Source: a virus. From it: a stretch of DNA of 64,000 nt. The notes beneath the pieces are model-generated. The model was given only the letters and a program-made list of their open reading frames with translations. It did not search any database and was not told where the DNA came from. Numbering within the stretch: the first letter of the stretch is position 1; each line of letters opens with the position of its first letter. Made by a program: the position numbers and the translations under genes. Where the stretch lies: the IMG/VR virus record IMGVR_UViG_3300040771_000271, positions 62,001 through 126,000 of that record. The stretch is one strand, 5' to 3'. Positions 53,178-60,813 of the stretch are shown one piece after another.

Positions 53178-53351
53178 TTATTTATTTTTAAATATATTTT
53201 TCTTACCTAGGAATTTTTGCTTAACTCCATTTCTATCTACACGCCTATTGAAAGCTCTCCTAGCATTTCTTTCAGTCTCACCATCTCCAAACTCTAATTT
53301 ATCCAGTTGGACAGCTTCATTCTGCATATCATGTCTCAAGTCTTCTTTCAT
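53178..53351 (-). CDS. small basic protein
   Basis: 57 aa. Starts MKEDLRHDMQNEAVQLDKLE, then an Arg-rich stretch (ERNARRAFNRRVDRNG) and a Lys-rich end: possible nucleic-acid binding. Not recognised. Confidence 0.55.
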   Translation of the reverse strand: MKEDLRHDMQNEAVQLDKLEFGDGETERNARRAFNRRVDRNGVKQKFLGKKNIFKNK

Positions 53352-53655
53352 AATTTTTATTTAATTTATTTTAAAAATAACACACATCCTTCAAGATAGG
53401 AATAAATATTTTCAGTATACTAACGTTGTCCATTGACATTCTACATACTTATTTATCTTACTCAACAAACTTAACACCTCTTGTAGTGTTGTAATAAATA
53501 GTTTTGTAAAGAGGTCATCCAGTGTTGTAGTGTGCCCCCTTATTTACACACCTTGTTGCAAAGCTTACGGTTATAATCAACTACGGGTTTGCGTTTTACT
53601 TTTACAAATTCTATTTACTATTTGTTTGCTTTTCTATGCGTGTTTTAAATTTAAT
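53352..53655. other. 304-base non-coding gap with inverted repeats
   Basis: No convincing open frame on either strand. It contains GTGTG/CACAC (about 53536-53558), an ACCTCTT/AAGAGGT pairing spanning about 53475-53517, and the near-direct repeat GTGTTGTA at two places (around 53484 and 53523). Function unknown; similar in character to the spacers at 56335-58260. Confidence 0.5.
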
Positions 53656-53781
53656 CTATTCTTCGTAATGGGTTACAGTTGTTTTTCCTGTTTCTGAATC
53701 ATAAGAACTGCTTCCTTGTACTTTTTCACTGTAAGTACTTGCATTGTTTCTACTGTAAAAATCTTTTGACACTTCTTTCAT
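53656..53781 (-). CDS. small hypothetical protein
   Basis: 41 aa, starting MKEVSKDFYSRNNASTYSEK, Ser/Thr-rich, directly after the promoter at 53813. Not recognised. Confidence 0.5.
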   Translation of the reverse strand: MKEVSKDFYSRNNASTYSEKVQGSSSYDSETGKTTVTHYEE

Positions 53782-53812
53782 TTTAATTTTTGTTTTAAAT
53801 TTATTTCTTTAA

Positions 53813-53843
53813 CAAATATACAACTAATGTTTTACTCTTGCAA
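53813..53843 (-). promoter_or_regulatory. Bacteroidota-type promoter
   Basis: Minus strand TTG (53843-53841), 20 bases, TATATTTG (53820-53813). Serves the 41-aa gene. Confidence 0.85.
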
Positions 53844-53855
53844 ATTTATTTCTAT

Positions 53856-54542
53856 TTATTTTGTAAAAAACTTATTGTAAACTTTATAATACTCGGATAT
53901 TTGTTCAGCTACTTCGTCAAACTTTTTTAAGAACTTTTCTGCACGCTCTGTAGAATATGGAGTTTCAATATATTTTACATCTCCTGTAAGCCTTAGTGGG
54001 TACTTTTCTTGCCCGTTTCCTTTTCTGTCCAAAAGTATAACTCTTGAGTTTATGATATTATGACCTTCCACCTCTCTTTGATAAGAGTAAAGTGTTGTCT
54101 GTTGATAGTCGTCACTACCATAATAAGAAACTTTTGAACTTACAGCTCCTGTCTTTAAATCTTCTACTACTAACCCATCTTGGTGAAAATATTCCCTATC
54201 TGAAAATCCTTGTATAACATACCAACCTCTGTCAACAACTATTTCAGATTCATATCTAGCATTTTCAGGTCTTTTTATAGAGTCAATAACAGAACGATCA
54301 AAATCAGTTAACCCTGTATCGGTTTTATCCTCAAAATATTGTCCACATTTTGAACCGTATGAAGTGAAAATATTTCCATCATTACTTAAACCTAAAAAAT
54401 AATTAGCAAACATTTCTCCTCTATACCCATCTTCTAAAAAACTATTATAAGCAGAATAACTTAACTTAGGCTTTCCTTTATGTTGAGGATAGTTTCCTTG
54501 ACCATCTTCATATATTTTTGGTAATATTTTATTTGATTGCAT
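53856..54542 (-). CDS. PD-(D/E)XK nuclease, RecB/Cas4-like
   Basis: 228 aa. LSYSAYNSFLED near residue 27, GSKCGQYFED near residue 63, then GFSDREYF (Asp near 113) and VVEDLKTGAVSSK (ExK-type catalytic pair near 126-131), and the QTTLYSYQ helix characteristic of RecB-family nucleases. An exonuclease for phage DNA processing or recombination. It overlaps the exonuclease gene upstream by 14 bases; the two probably act together. Confidence 0.8.
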   Translation of the reverse strand: MQSNKILPKIYEDGQGNYPQHKGKPKLSYSAYNSFLEDGYRGEMFANYFLGLSNDGNIFTSYGSKCGQYFEDKTDTGLTDFDRSVIDSIKRPENARYESEIVVDRGWYVIQGFSDREYFHQDGLVVEDLKTGAVSSKVSYYGSDDYQQTTLYSYQREVEGHNIINSRVILLDRKGNGQEKYPLRLTGDVKYIETPYSTERAEKFLKKFDEVAEQISEYYKVYNKFFTK

Positions 54543-55497
54543 CTAAAATTTCTTTAATTTCTTGTTTTTTTCTCACTTTAACTTCTACTTTATCTGACGC
54601 AAACATAGTGTTGTCAATATATAGACTAACTAATATATCTTCTAATATTAATTTCTCTTTTTTAGTCACTTTCTTTTTTGACAATAATTTTTCTAACTTT
54701 TCTTTTGTTTTAATATCTAAATTTGTAGCCTTGTAAATTTTTTCAAGAATTGGTAAATCTTCTGCAAAAGGCTGTACAGTTGTAGTTTGGTTCTTGTCAA
54801 TAAATACTTCAAATGGTTGTTCAAAACGCATTTTTTTAAATATATTAATTCCTGCAAAAACATCTTGTTTAACATAAGAATTAATTTTATCTAACCCATT
54901 ATTCCAATATTCATTTGAAACCATAGAGCCATCTAAATCTGTTTTAGGACTTGGTATATTAAAATGATAACACATTTCGTCTAAAGAAGTATTTGCATAA
55001 TGAGTGCCCTTAAAAATATCCATTAAGTCTAAGCATCTGTCTAAGTTCCATGATTTTTTCCCACTTGTCAAAAATCTATCAACTAAGTTTTCAGTTACAT
55101 TGAAATACCTCATGCCATTAACTGCAACCATTGGGAGGTCATATCCTAAAATATTTGCGCCACAAACATAATCAAAGGTATTTGCAATAGAGCAGAATTG
55201 TCTCAAAACGCTCTCTTCATCTCCTTCTAAAGCTTTTATGTGAACTTCTCCATCTTTAATAAAACCTACACCAACAGATACAATTTTAGTGTAACACATT
55301 TTTAATGCAGCTCTTTTATTATATTGTTCTACTACTTCATCATCAGGTAATAATTCATCTGTTTCTATGTTTCTAGTTTTCTTTTGAAACAATTCAAATT
55401 CCTTAGAGTTTATATCTAAATCCTTGTTACGCCTTACTACTTCTAAATCGAAGAATAAGACTTTTTCTTCATTGATTTTTTTAATTGTTTGATTCAT
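54529..55497 (-). CDS. DnaQ-like 3'-5' exonuclease
   Basis: 322 aa. DEDD motifs: LFFDLEVV near residue 15 (DxE), NILGYDLPMV near residue 116 (second Asp) and YVKQDVFAGI near residue 211 (third Asp). This layout matches the B-family polymerase-related exonuclease group common in phages. The C-terminal 90 residues are helical and Lys-rich. Likely trims DNA ends in recombination or repair, with the adjacent RecB-like nuclease. Confidence 0.8.
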   Translation of the reverse strand: MNQTIKKINEEKVLFFDLEVVRRNKDLDINSKEFELFQKKTRNIETDELLPDDEVVEQYNKRAALKMCYTKIVSVGVGFIKDGEVHIKALEGDEESVLRQFCSIANTFDYVCGANILGYDLPMVAVNGMRYFNVTENLVDRFLTSGKKSWNLDRCLDLMDIFKGTHYANTSLDEMCYHFNIPSPKTDLDGSMVSNEYWNNGLDKINSYVKQDVFAGINIFKKMRFEQPFEVFIDKNQTTTVQPFAEDLPILEKIYKATNLDIKTKEKLEKLLSKKKVTKKEKLILEDILVSLYIDNTMFASDKVEVKVRKKQEIKEILDAIK

Positions 55498-55654
55498 TGT
55501 TTTTTTCAGTTATTAATAAATACTTATATCCTTGTGCTCCGCTTTCTAATTCTATTTCTTTTATAGTTCCTTGAGCTACTAAGTTTTGAGTTTGTTCTAA
55601 ATCTTTTTGCGCCAAAATATTGAGTGTGGCTTCAAGATAAATTAATTTTTCCAT
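55481..55654 (-). CDS. small hypothetical protein
   Basis: 57 aa, starting MEKLIYLEATLNILAQKDLE, helix then beta hairpin (GYKYLLITEK). It overlaps the exonuclease start by 17 bases. Not recognised. Confidence 0.6.
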   Translation of the reverse strand: MEKLIYLEATLNILAQKDLEQTQNLVAQGTIKEIELESGAQGYKYLLITEKNNESNN

Positions 55655-55656
55655 AC

Positions 55657-55779
55657 CTATTTATTTTTGTTTTTTTTAACCCATTGCTCAAAATTTTCTT
55701 TTATAACTGTTTCGTTACGAGATATTGGCAACCTATTACCAGCTTGAAAAGCTCTTTCTAAATCTTTTTCAGTATACAT
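55657..55779 (-). CDS. small hypothetical protein
   Basis: 40 aa, starting MYTEKDLERAFQAGNRLPIS, helical; short proteins with this EKD-F-AG layout are common in Bacteroidota phages. First gene after the promoter at 55796. Confidence 0.6.
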   Translation of the reverse strand: MYTEKDLERAFQAGNRLPISRNETVIKENFEQWVKKNKNK

Positions 55780-55795
55780 ATTTATTAATTTTTTA

Positions 55796-55826
55796 CAAAT
55801 ATATTACTTTTTCGGCGAGATAAAAA
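55796..55826 (-). promoter_or_regulatory. Bacteroidota-type promoter, degenerate -33
   Basis: Minus strand TATATTTG (55803-55796) preceded by 20 bases and TTT instead of TTG. It stands before the run 55779-53856 (exonuclease and nuclease). Confidence 0.65.
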
Positions 55827-55838
55827 ATAAAACAGTCT

Positions 55839-56099
55839 TTATTTACTTAAAAACTTTTCAATTAATAACTTCTCTTCACTAATAGACTGTAACCTACTAT
55901 TAACATTACTTAAAAACAAACTATTAATATCTTCAAACATATTTAAACTCTCCTCTGTAGTTAAATCATTTAAAAGGTTATACAATATTGTTTCTTTCCT
56001 AGTCATTAACTCTCTTTCGTGATTTGACTGTTTTCTATTTTCTCTCCAACTTTTAATTCTTTGTGTCATAATTTTAAAATGGTATTGTATCAGCTTCAA
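55839..56099 (-). CDS. helical hypothetical protein
   Basis: 86 aa, basic N-terminus, helical throughout. Overlaps the upstream gene by 26 bases; an internal ATG at 56072 would remove the overlap. Not recognised. Confidence 0.5.
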   Translation of the reverse strand: MKLIQYHFKIMTQRIKSWRENRKQSNHERELMTRKETILYNLLNDLTTEESLNMFEDINSLFLSNVNSRLQSISEEKLLIEKFLSK

Positions 56100-56334
56100 C
56101 TATTTCTAATTTATAGTCTATACTTTTTGTTAAAAATTTTAATTTATTTATAGTTAGTTTTTGTCTTTGAATGTTATATACAATTGTCGCCTTAAAAACA
56201 TAAAAAGGAATTTCTTTTAAACCGTAAGACCTATTATCTTTTAAGTAAGGCAATTTATATAACTTTTTATCTTTCCATCCATAGTTTACATTTTTATATG
56301 TAAAACCGTATTTAAATTGTAATGTGGTAATCAT
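56074..56334 (-). CDS. small hypothetical protein
   Basis: 86 aa, with the pattern FKYGFTYKNVNYGWKDKKLYKLP: beta-rich start, then ATIVYNIQRQKLTINKL. This resembles small phage proteins of unknown role. Confidence 0.5.
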   Translation of the reverse strand: MITTLQFKYGFTYKNVNYGWKDKKLYKLPYLKDNRSYGLKEIPFYVFKATIVYNIQRQKLTINKLKFLTKSIDYKLEIVEADTIPF

Positions 56335-56397
56335 AGGACTTTATTTTAGTGTTGAGTTACCACATTAGTTACGTGTATGCACAAGTTACGGCAAATA
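56335..56397 (-). other. cassette-type spacer (E5)
   Basis: Directly after the stop of the gene at 56398, the minus strand reads GCCGTAACTTGTGCATACACGTAAC, with a short GTG-TAT-GCAC hairpin and two TAAC elements. It resembles the other spacers in this region but lacks a clear GTTAG partner. Confidence 0.4.
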
Positions 56398-56796
56398 CTA
56401 TGTTTTGTTTTCATAAGTCAATTCAGTTCCTGTGAGTGCGAAATATAAATTTTGTAGCTGATGAACTGTTTTTATTTTAATAAACTCAAATGATTCAAAC
56501 ATAAATTCCTCTACATCCTCATTACACATATGAATTTTTACATCTCCAAATTTAAAAGCTTTGCTCGCTTGTATTTCTTGTGGGTCAGAAGTAAAGTAGC
56601 TTTCTGCATTAAATTTGCGTAGCCATTCTTCTGTTAACGGTATTGGTTTAATATCTTCATATAAAATAATTACTCTACAAGGTCCAGAAGCAACTGCTCT
56701 TTTTTCTAATAACTCTAATATTTGTTCAGTTCTTGGTATTCCGCTTCCTAAGTCTAATCTTGAAATAAAATTCCCAATTCTTAATTCATTTTTCAT
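56398..56796 (-). CDS. conserved phage protein of cassette unit
   Basis: 132 aa. MKNELRIGNFI at the start, IKPIPLTEEWLRKF in the middle and HQLQNLYFALTGTELT near the end are the marks of a family I have often seen in Bacteroidota phages and integrated elements. No function known. Bordered on both sides by folded spacers. Confidence 0.7.
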   Translation of the reverse strand: MKNELRIGNFISRLDLGSGIPRTEQILELLEKRAVASGPCRVIILYEDIKPIPLTEEWLRKFNAESYFTSDPQEIQASKAFKFGDVKIHMCNEDVEEFMFESFEFIKIKTVHQLQNLYFALTGTELTYENKT

Positions 56797-56830
56797 AACA
56801 ATATTTTTAGTTTAATAATCCGTACTTGCC

Positions 56831-56915
56831 CTAACATACGCTTGTAGCTATATGCAGAAACTCCCTGCTTTTATTCACGATTGCGGTGGCATACAGCTAC
56901 AAGCTTTTCCGTTAG
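56831..56915 (-). repeat. attC-like folded spacer (E4)
   Basis: CTAAC (56831-56835), GCTTGTAGCTATATGC (56840-56855), a 33-base centre, GCATACAGCTACAAGC (56889-56904), GTTAG (56911-56915). The two 16-base arms pair with one mismatch; the CTAAC/GTTAG outer boxes pair, separated from the arms by unequal spacers. On the minus strand it begins 8 bases after a stop codon. This is the R''-L''-loop-L'-R' architecture of integron recombination sites. Confidence 0.6.
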
Positions 56916-56923
56916 TAGCAATG

Positions 56924-57172
56924 TTAGAAACCCTGTTGACGAAGACGATATTCTTTACAAAGCCTACAATATTTATTAAGGAAAATATGACCACATTCTT
57001 TTTCTTCTATTTCTTTTTGACTATCTTCTACTTTTTCGACTACTTTGTAGGTTTCATAATCTAAATTTGTCTCTTTAACTATCTTATTTTTTAAGCTAAA
57101 AATAAACACAGCTACTAACAGCACATAAGCGCAAGCAATTAATTGGGTATTGAATTTAAATTTTGTTTTCAT
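56924..57172 (-). CDS. membrane-anchored Cys protein of cassette unit
   Basis: 82 aa: one N-terminal transmembrane helix at about 8-26, a charged helical stem, and a Cys/His end (ECGHIFLNKYCRLCKEY), a probable zinc knuckle. Followed on the minus strand by spacer E4. Confidence 0.6.
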   Translation of the reverse strand: MKTKFKFNTQLIACAYVLLVAVFIFSLKNKIVKETNLDYETYKVVEKVEDSQKEIEEKECGHIFLNKYCRLCKEYRLRQQGF

Positions 57173-57184
57173 TTTGTTGTTATT

Positions 57185-57257
57185 TATAATTAATATAATT
57201 ATTGTTTTTTGTCAGCAATTGCCTTCGCCTATGTGCGAAACGTTACCAGTAATGCTA
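57185..57257 (-). other. cassette-type spacer (E3)
   Basis: Minus strand after the stop of the gene at 57255: ACTGGTAACGTTTCGC, ACATAG, GCGAAGGC, AATTGCTGAC. TTCGC/GCGAA forms a stem; the TAACG box comes first, the GTTAG-type box is absent or changed. Confidence 0.4.
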
Positions 57258-57479
57258 CAGTAGCGGTAAAATATAATCTGATTTATTGAAACATTCACTT
57301 ATGAATTTCGCATGTCTTAACGCTTCTGATTTTTCTGTAGTATCAATTATTTCATTACTTGTAGTTAAATATGGTATTCTTGCTATTTTATATTTTGCAC
57401 CTAAACTTGTGCCTATTATATTCCAAGCATTCTTTGATTCAGAATGAACAACCTTTGTATTTATATTTGGATTTTCCAT
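57255..57479 (-). CDS. conserved small protein of cassette unit
   Basis: 74 aa. TKVVHSESKNAWNIIG, GAKYKIARIPY and AKFISECFNKSDYI match a short family very common in Bacteroidota phages and plasmids; function unknown. Confidence 0.7.
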   Translation of the reverse strand: MENPNINTKVVHSESKNAWNIIGTSLGAKYKIARIPYLTTSNEIIDTTEKSEALRHAKFISECFNKSDYILPLL

Positions 57480-57482
57480 AGT

Positions 57483-57779
57483 TTATTTAGTAACATCATT
57501 AAAAAAATCAGGATAAATATTTTTTATCATTTCTTCAGCATCATCTTGCATTTTAGTCCCTTTAACAGCAATCCATAAAGCATTTGATAAATAAGATAAA
57601 TGATTAACACTGCCTCTTGTTAGTGGATTAATTAAACTTTTAAATTCATAATTAAGATTGAACATTTTACCCTCTTTTGTCTTATTAAATTTTGATAGCC
57701 AATCATCATGAGAAACACTACTGGTAACACCTGCTATACTCAATGCCTCGTTTTCGGTATTATTAACTTCTGTTTTCAT
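57483..57779 (-). CDS. hypothetical protein of cassette unit
   Basis: 98 aa, helical. Not recognised. Immediately precedes the 74-aa gene (3-base gap), so these two share one unit. Confidence 0.55.
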   Translation of the reverse strand: MKTEVNNTENEALSIAGVTSSVSHDDWLSKFNKTKEGKMFNLNYEFKSLINPLTRGSVNHLSYLSNALWIAVKGTKMQDDAEEMIKNIYPDFFNDVTK

Positions 57780-57861
57780 AAGTTCGTTTTTTTTAGTTAG
57801 AATAATTCGTTTTCATAAATCGGCACTAAGTATAGCACCATCCGTTAGGGATAACCGCCTA
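57780..57861 (-). other. cassette-type spacer (E2)
   Basis: Follows the stop of the gene at 57859. On the plus strand it contains CCGTTAGGGATAACCGCC, so the GTTAGGGATA box of the other spacers occurs here in reverse. ATCC-CTAAC-GGAT forms a small hairpin; a longer arm pair is not obvious. Confidence 0.4.
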
Positions 57862-58140
57862 TTGGAGTAGATTAAAATTACCGATAGACTCTCTTACATC
57901 TTTGTAATATGCTTTTTTATCGTGATTTAAGCACCTTGCATTGTAAGAATCACTACCTTGTTTATTATGAAGTTCTTCTCCTAGTTCCGTGAGTGCTGAA
58001 ACAACTTCATCCACTATCAAAAATGCTTTTCTTTTTAAATCTGTTTTAGCATAATTTGAACAATTTTCCCATAATGCTTTTGATATTTTACCGTTGTTGA
58101 CTTTTTCTAAAATCTCTTTTGCTTTTTCTAAATGTGTCAT
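57859..58140 (-). CDS. conserved small protein of cassette unit
   Basis: 93 aa, helical. MTHLEKAKEILEKV at the start, KRKAFLIVDEVVSAL in the middle and YYKDVRESIGNF at the end match a frequent small Bacteroidota phage family without known role. Confidence 0.7.
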   Translation of the reverse strand: MTHLEKAKEILEKVNNGKISKALWENCSNYAKTDLKRKAFLIVDEVVSALTELGEELHNKQGSDSYNARCLNHDKKAYYKDVRESIGNFNLLQ

Positions 58141-58180
58141 TTTTATAAATTTTGATTGATTAGTATTTCGTGGTATATCC

Positions 58181-58259
58181 CTAACACACGATAAGGTCTA
58201 TTTGCCGAATCTACCCGCCACAACCTATAACAGCTAGTAGCAAGGCTACGATTACGTTA
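58181..58259 (-). repeat. attC-like folded spacer (E1)
   Basis: Plus-strand CCCTAACACACG (CTAAC at 58181) to GTTAT at 58256-58260; on the minus strand TAACG follows the stop of the 75-aa gene and GTTAGGG closes the element. It shares CCCTAACAYACG with spacer E4. Inside are GTAGC-CTT-GCTAC and an ATAGGT/ACCTTAT pairing. Arms less perfect than in E4. Confidence 0.5.
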
Positions 58260-58484
58260 TTTATGATATTTAGATTTTGGTTTTTCAAAGTAATTTCCAT
58301 TTTTATCAGTAATAGTAATCAATGGCTCTATAACTTCATTTTTAAGCAACCATTCACTTCTCATTACATCTTTAATTTCGTGATTATTAGTCACTATTTC
58401 TATTCCTCTTTCTATTTCTTGCATTGATTTTGCTATTTGCGCTCCCATAGGAATATCTGCGCCTACAATTAATACTTTTTTCAT
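58257..58484 (-). CDS. hypothetical protein of cassette unit
   Basis: 75 aa. Starts MKKVLIVGADIPMGAQIAKSM, which reads like a glycine-rich nucleotide-binding start, but the protein is too short for a full domain. Followed by spacer E1. Confidence 0.55.
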   Translation of the reverse strand: MKKVLIVGADIPMGAQIAKSMQEIERGIEIVTNNHEIKDVMRSEWLLKNEVIEPLITITDKNGNYFEKPKSKYHK

Positions 58485-58493
58485 TCTTATCTT

Positions 58494-58664
58494 TTATAAA
58501 ATTTTATAAAATGTTTCTCCCTCTAAAATAATTTCTTCAATAATATTTCTGTTTATTAAATTGTAAGTGTCTATTTGAATTCTCCAAAACCAACAGGCTT
58601 TATCTGTTGATAGTGTTTTACCTTTATAGTTTTTTAAGGTGTTTATAACCTCTTGAATATCCAT
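58494..58664 (-). CDS. small hypothetical protein
   Basis: 56 aa, starting MDIQEVINTLKNYKGKTLST; CWFWRIQIDTYN follows. Two bases separate it from the upstream gene. Not recognised. Confidence 0.6.
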   Translation of the reverse strand: MDIQEVINTLKNYKGKTLSTDKACWFWRIQIDTYNLINRNIIEEIILEGETFYKIL

Positions 58665-58666
58665 AA

Positions 58667-59095
58667 TTATAATGTAATTTCATAACCTATCATAGCTGAA
58701 TTTGCACTATCATAAGAGAATATAAATTTTTTATATTGGACTTGCACCCCTACACTTCTATAAATATTTTGAGCTTCTTTTTTGCCGTTTATATTTTGTT
58801 CAAAATAAGTTGCACCTAATTTACCTGTAATTGTAATATCTTCAAAAGTAGCTCCAATTAAGAAAAACAGTGAAGGTGTTAGTTTGTCTTTTGCAATATG
58901 TTTATTTGGATGATCCATTCTTGTAGCTCTTTTAGCAACTTCTTTTGCGTCAGTTATAGAAACAGCAACTCCGTAATTTAAATCTCCCTTCATTTTAAAG
59001 TTTACTTCAAATGATTTGTAACCTACTAAGGTTGATACTGTATTTTGACTATACCCTAATAAAGGGAATAATAATATTATAATTAATTTTTTCAT
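58667..59095 (-). CDS. predicted outer-membrane or secreted beta-barrel protein
   Basis: 142 aa. The first 16 residues (MKKLIIILLFPLLGYS) are a clear signal peptide with the flavobacterial cleavage context YSQ. The mature part is made of alternating strands and ends in VQVQYKKFIFSYDSANSAMIGYEITL-type sequence, i.e. a strand with hydrophobic C-terminal residue typical of barrel proteins. A phage-encoded surface protein could block superinfection by masking a receptor; that role is inference. Confidence 0.65.
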   Translation of the reverse strand: MKKLIIILLFPLLGYSQNTVSTLVGYKSFEVNFKMKGDLNYGVAVSITDAKEVAKRATRMDHPNKHIAKDKLTPSLFFLIGATFEDITITGKLGATYFEQNINGKKEAQNIYRSVGVQVQYKKFIFSYDSANSAMIGYEITL

Positions 59096-59478
59096 TTTAA
59101 ATTTTCTTTTAGTTTAATTAAAACCTTTTTTAGGTGAGAATCATTTCCATAAACATTAATAAAACTACCTTGTATTTCTGTTGTTGTAAATAATGCTTTA
59201 GTTATGTAATTAGTTGAGAAAAACCTGGATTGACAAACTTCTAATATTTCTGGACAATTTTCTTCTGAAGTTAATAAACCACAAACCCAATCTGTTTTTC
59301 TCTTCTTTAAAAGTATGTAAGGGTGCTTAAATACTCCGTGCATAAGAACATCTCCTGCTTTATATTCAATAGGTTTTCTTTTTTCAGGATTTGCTGGTAA
59401 AACTGTTACCCAACTTAATAACTGTTCGTGATTATATTTTTTATCTTTTATTTTCTGTAAAAGTATATCCTTATCCAT
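59092..59478 (-). CDS. hypothetical protein
   Basis: 128 aa, beta-rich with helices, containing YKAGDVLMHGVFKHPYILLKK near residue 39. It overlaps the barrel-protein gene by 4 bases and may be coupled to it. Not recognised. Confidence 0.55.
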   Translation of the reverse strand: MDKDILLQKIKDKKYNHEQLLSWVTVLPANPEKRKPIEYKAGDVLMHGVFKHPYILLKKRKTDWVCGLLTSEENCPEILEVCQSRFFSTNYITKALFTTTEIQGSFINVYGNDSHLKKVLIKLKENLK

Positions 59479-59626
59479 TTTTTAAGCCTAAATAAATTCC
59501 TAAACATAACCATTCAAACTCCAATTCTCTTGAATTTATATTAATATTTAAAGCTGGGATAATTGCCCAAAACTGAAAATTTAATACAATATTAATATAG
59601 AAGTTTATTTCGTTAATGCTATTCAT
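59471..59626 (-). CDS. small hypothetical protein
   Basis: 51 aa, hydrophobic (INIVLNFQFWAIIPALNINI), perhaps membrane-associated. Its stop overlaps the next ATG region by 8 bases. Confidence 0.5.
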   Translation of the reverse strand: MNSINEINFYINIVLNFQFWAIIPALNININSRELEFEWLCLGIYLGLKNG

Positions 59627-59631
59627 AATAA

Positions 59632-59862
59632 TTAATTTAAATATTCATTCCCTTCTTCATCATAATATTCCTCCTCTACTTCCCATTCTGTCCAATAATA
59701 CACTTCATCATCAAAAGCTTCATCCATTGTATCATAACCTAATTGTTCACATTTATCTAAGGCATCTAATGATGAAGCACAATAAAAATCACCATCATTA
59801 AAACAATAACCTTCATTCATCCCCTTTCCCCTAACACTATCTTTTCTTGCAAACTTTTCCAT
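59632..59862 (-). CDS. small conserved acidic protein
   Basis: 76 aa. SVRGKGMNEGYCFNDGDFYC and AFDDEVYYWTEWE are marks of a frequent small phage family in Bacteroidota, strongly acidic at the end. Function unknown. Confidence 0.7.
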   Translation of the reverse strand: MEKFARKDSVRGKGMNEGYCFNDGDFYCASSLDALDKCEQLGYDTMDEAFDDEVYYWTEWEVEEEYYDEEGNEYLN

Positions 59863-59882
59863 AATATTAAATTTTAGTGTTT

Positions 59883-60062
59883 TTAATTTTCTCCCCTAAA
59901 TCCAAATAATAAATTAATTCCAAATAAACAAACTGTTGTTGAAACAGAATAATACATACATCTATCCAATCTATAAGTGTTTGCTTCAAAAATCCACGCA
60001 AAAAAGAATAAAACAGTGAAGAATATTGTTATAATAACTGATAATCTAAATAACTTCCTCAT
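59883..60062 (-). CDS. membrane protein
   Basis: 59 aa with two hydrophobic helices (SVIITIFFTVLFFFAWIF and STTVCLFGINLLFGF). Two bases from the upstream gene. Not recognised. Confidence 0.6.
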   Translation of the reverse strand: MRKLFRLSVIITIFFTVLFFFAWIFEANTYRLDRCMYYSVSTTVCLFGINLLFGFRGEN

Positions 60063-60064
60063 AA

Positions 60065-60289
60065 TTACTCTTGGTTAAATTCTACATTATCTTGACAGCC
60101 TTCATACCAAAAGTCTGGACAATCACTTAAATCCATTTCTTGCTCACAAAAACATTCAATACTTTCATCTTCTATTTCGTGTAAAAGTATATTCCCACAA
60201 TTACCACAAGTTACTACATTAAAACCTGCATTTTGCATAGCTTCTTGTATTCTAATTTGATTTTCTGCTAATTCTCTTTTAGTTTTCAT
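60065..60289 (-). CDS. small zinc-ribbon-like protein
   Basis: 74 aa. CGNCGNILL at about 28-36 and CFCEQ near residue 53 provide two pairs of Cys, with two more further on: a probable zinc ribbon. Acidic. Function unknown. Confidence 0.65.
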   Translation of the reverse strand: MKTKRELAENQIRIQEAMQNAGFNVVTCGNCGNILLHEIEDESIECFCEQEMDLSDCPDFWYEGCQDNVEFNQE

Positions 60290-60291
60290 AA

Positions 60292-60519
60292 TTAAATCTT
60301 TTTAAGTTGTTTTTCGGCGAAATAAATAACTAAATCTCTTTCCTTTTTAGATAAATTAGAAGTTCTATTATTAACTAAATCATATAATCTAAGTATTTCT
60401 GTTTTACTTAAATTTTCATATTTTCTATATGTTGGATTTTTCTTTAAACCTCCTCCAAAGTTTCTTAAATAAAACTGAATTTCTTCTGATTCCATTAGAG
60501 TATTCAAGTATGTATTCAT
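60292..60519 (-). CDS. small helical protein
   Basis: 75 aa, helical, starting MNTYLNTLMESEEIQFYLRN. Not recognised. Two bases to the next gene. Confidence 0.5.
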   Translation of the reverse strand: MNTYLNTLMESEEIQFYLRNFGGGLKKNPTYRKYENLSKTEILRLYDLVNNRTSNLSKKERDLVIYFAEKQLKKI

Positions 60520-60521
60520 AA

Positions 60522-60782
60522 CTATTCTTTATTTTTAATTCTGCAAAACTCTTCAATTGTATCGTAATACTCTAAATCAACTCCCCACTCAATATTTTCA
60601 TAATCTCTCATAAAAATATCAACCCACTCTTTTGCTAATTCATACATTGCACCTCTCCCTTGCTCTTTATATCGTTTTAATATTGTTGACCAAGCATCAT
60701 CACCTTTCCAAGCTGTTAAATGTTCTGATATAAATTCTACTATATCATAATGTACTTCTAGGTATTCTTCTAAGTTTTTCAT
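60522..60782 (-). CDS. small hypothetical protein
   Basis: 86 aa, helical; the pattern GRGAMYELAKEWVDIFMRDYE near residues 41-61 is familiar from small phage proteins. Function unknown. Confidence 0.6.
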   Translation of the reverse strand: MKNLEEYLEVHYDIVEFISEHLTAWKGDDAWSTILKRYKEQGRGAMYELAKEWVDIFMRDYENIEWGVDLEYYDTIEEFCRIKNKE

Positions 60783-60813
60783 AATTAAACCTTTTTAAAT
60801 TAAATAATAACGA

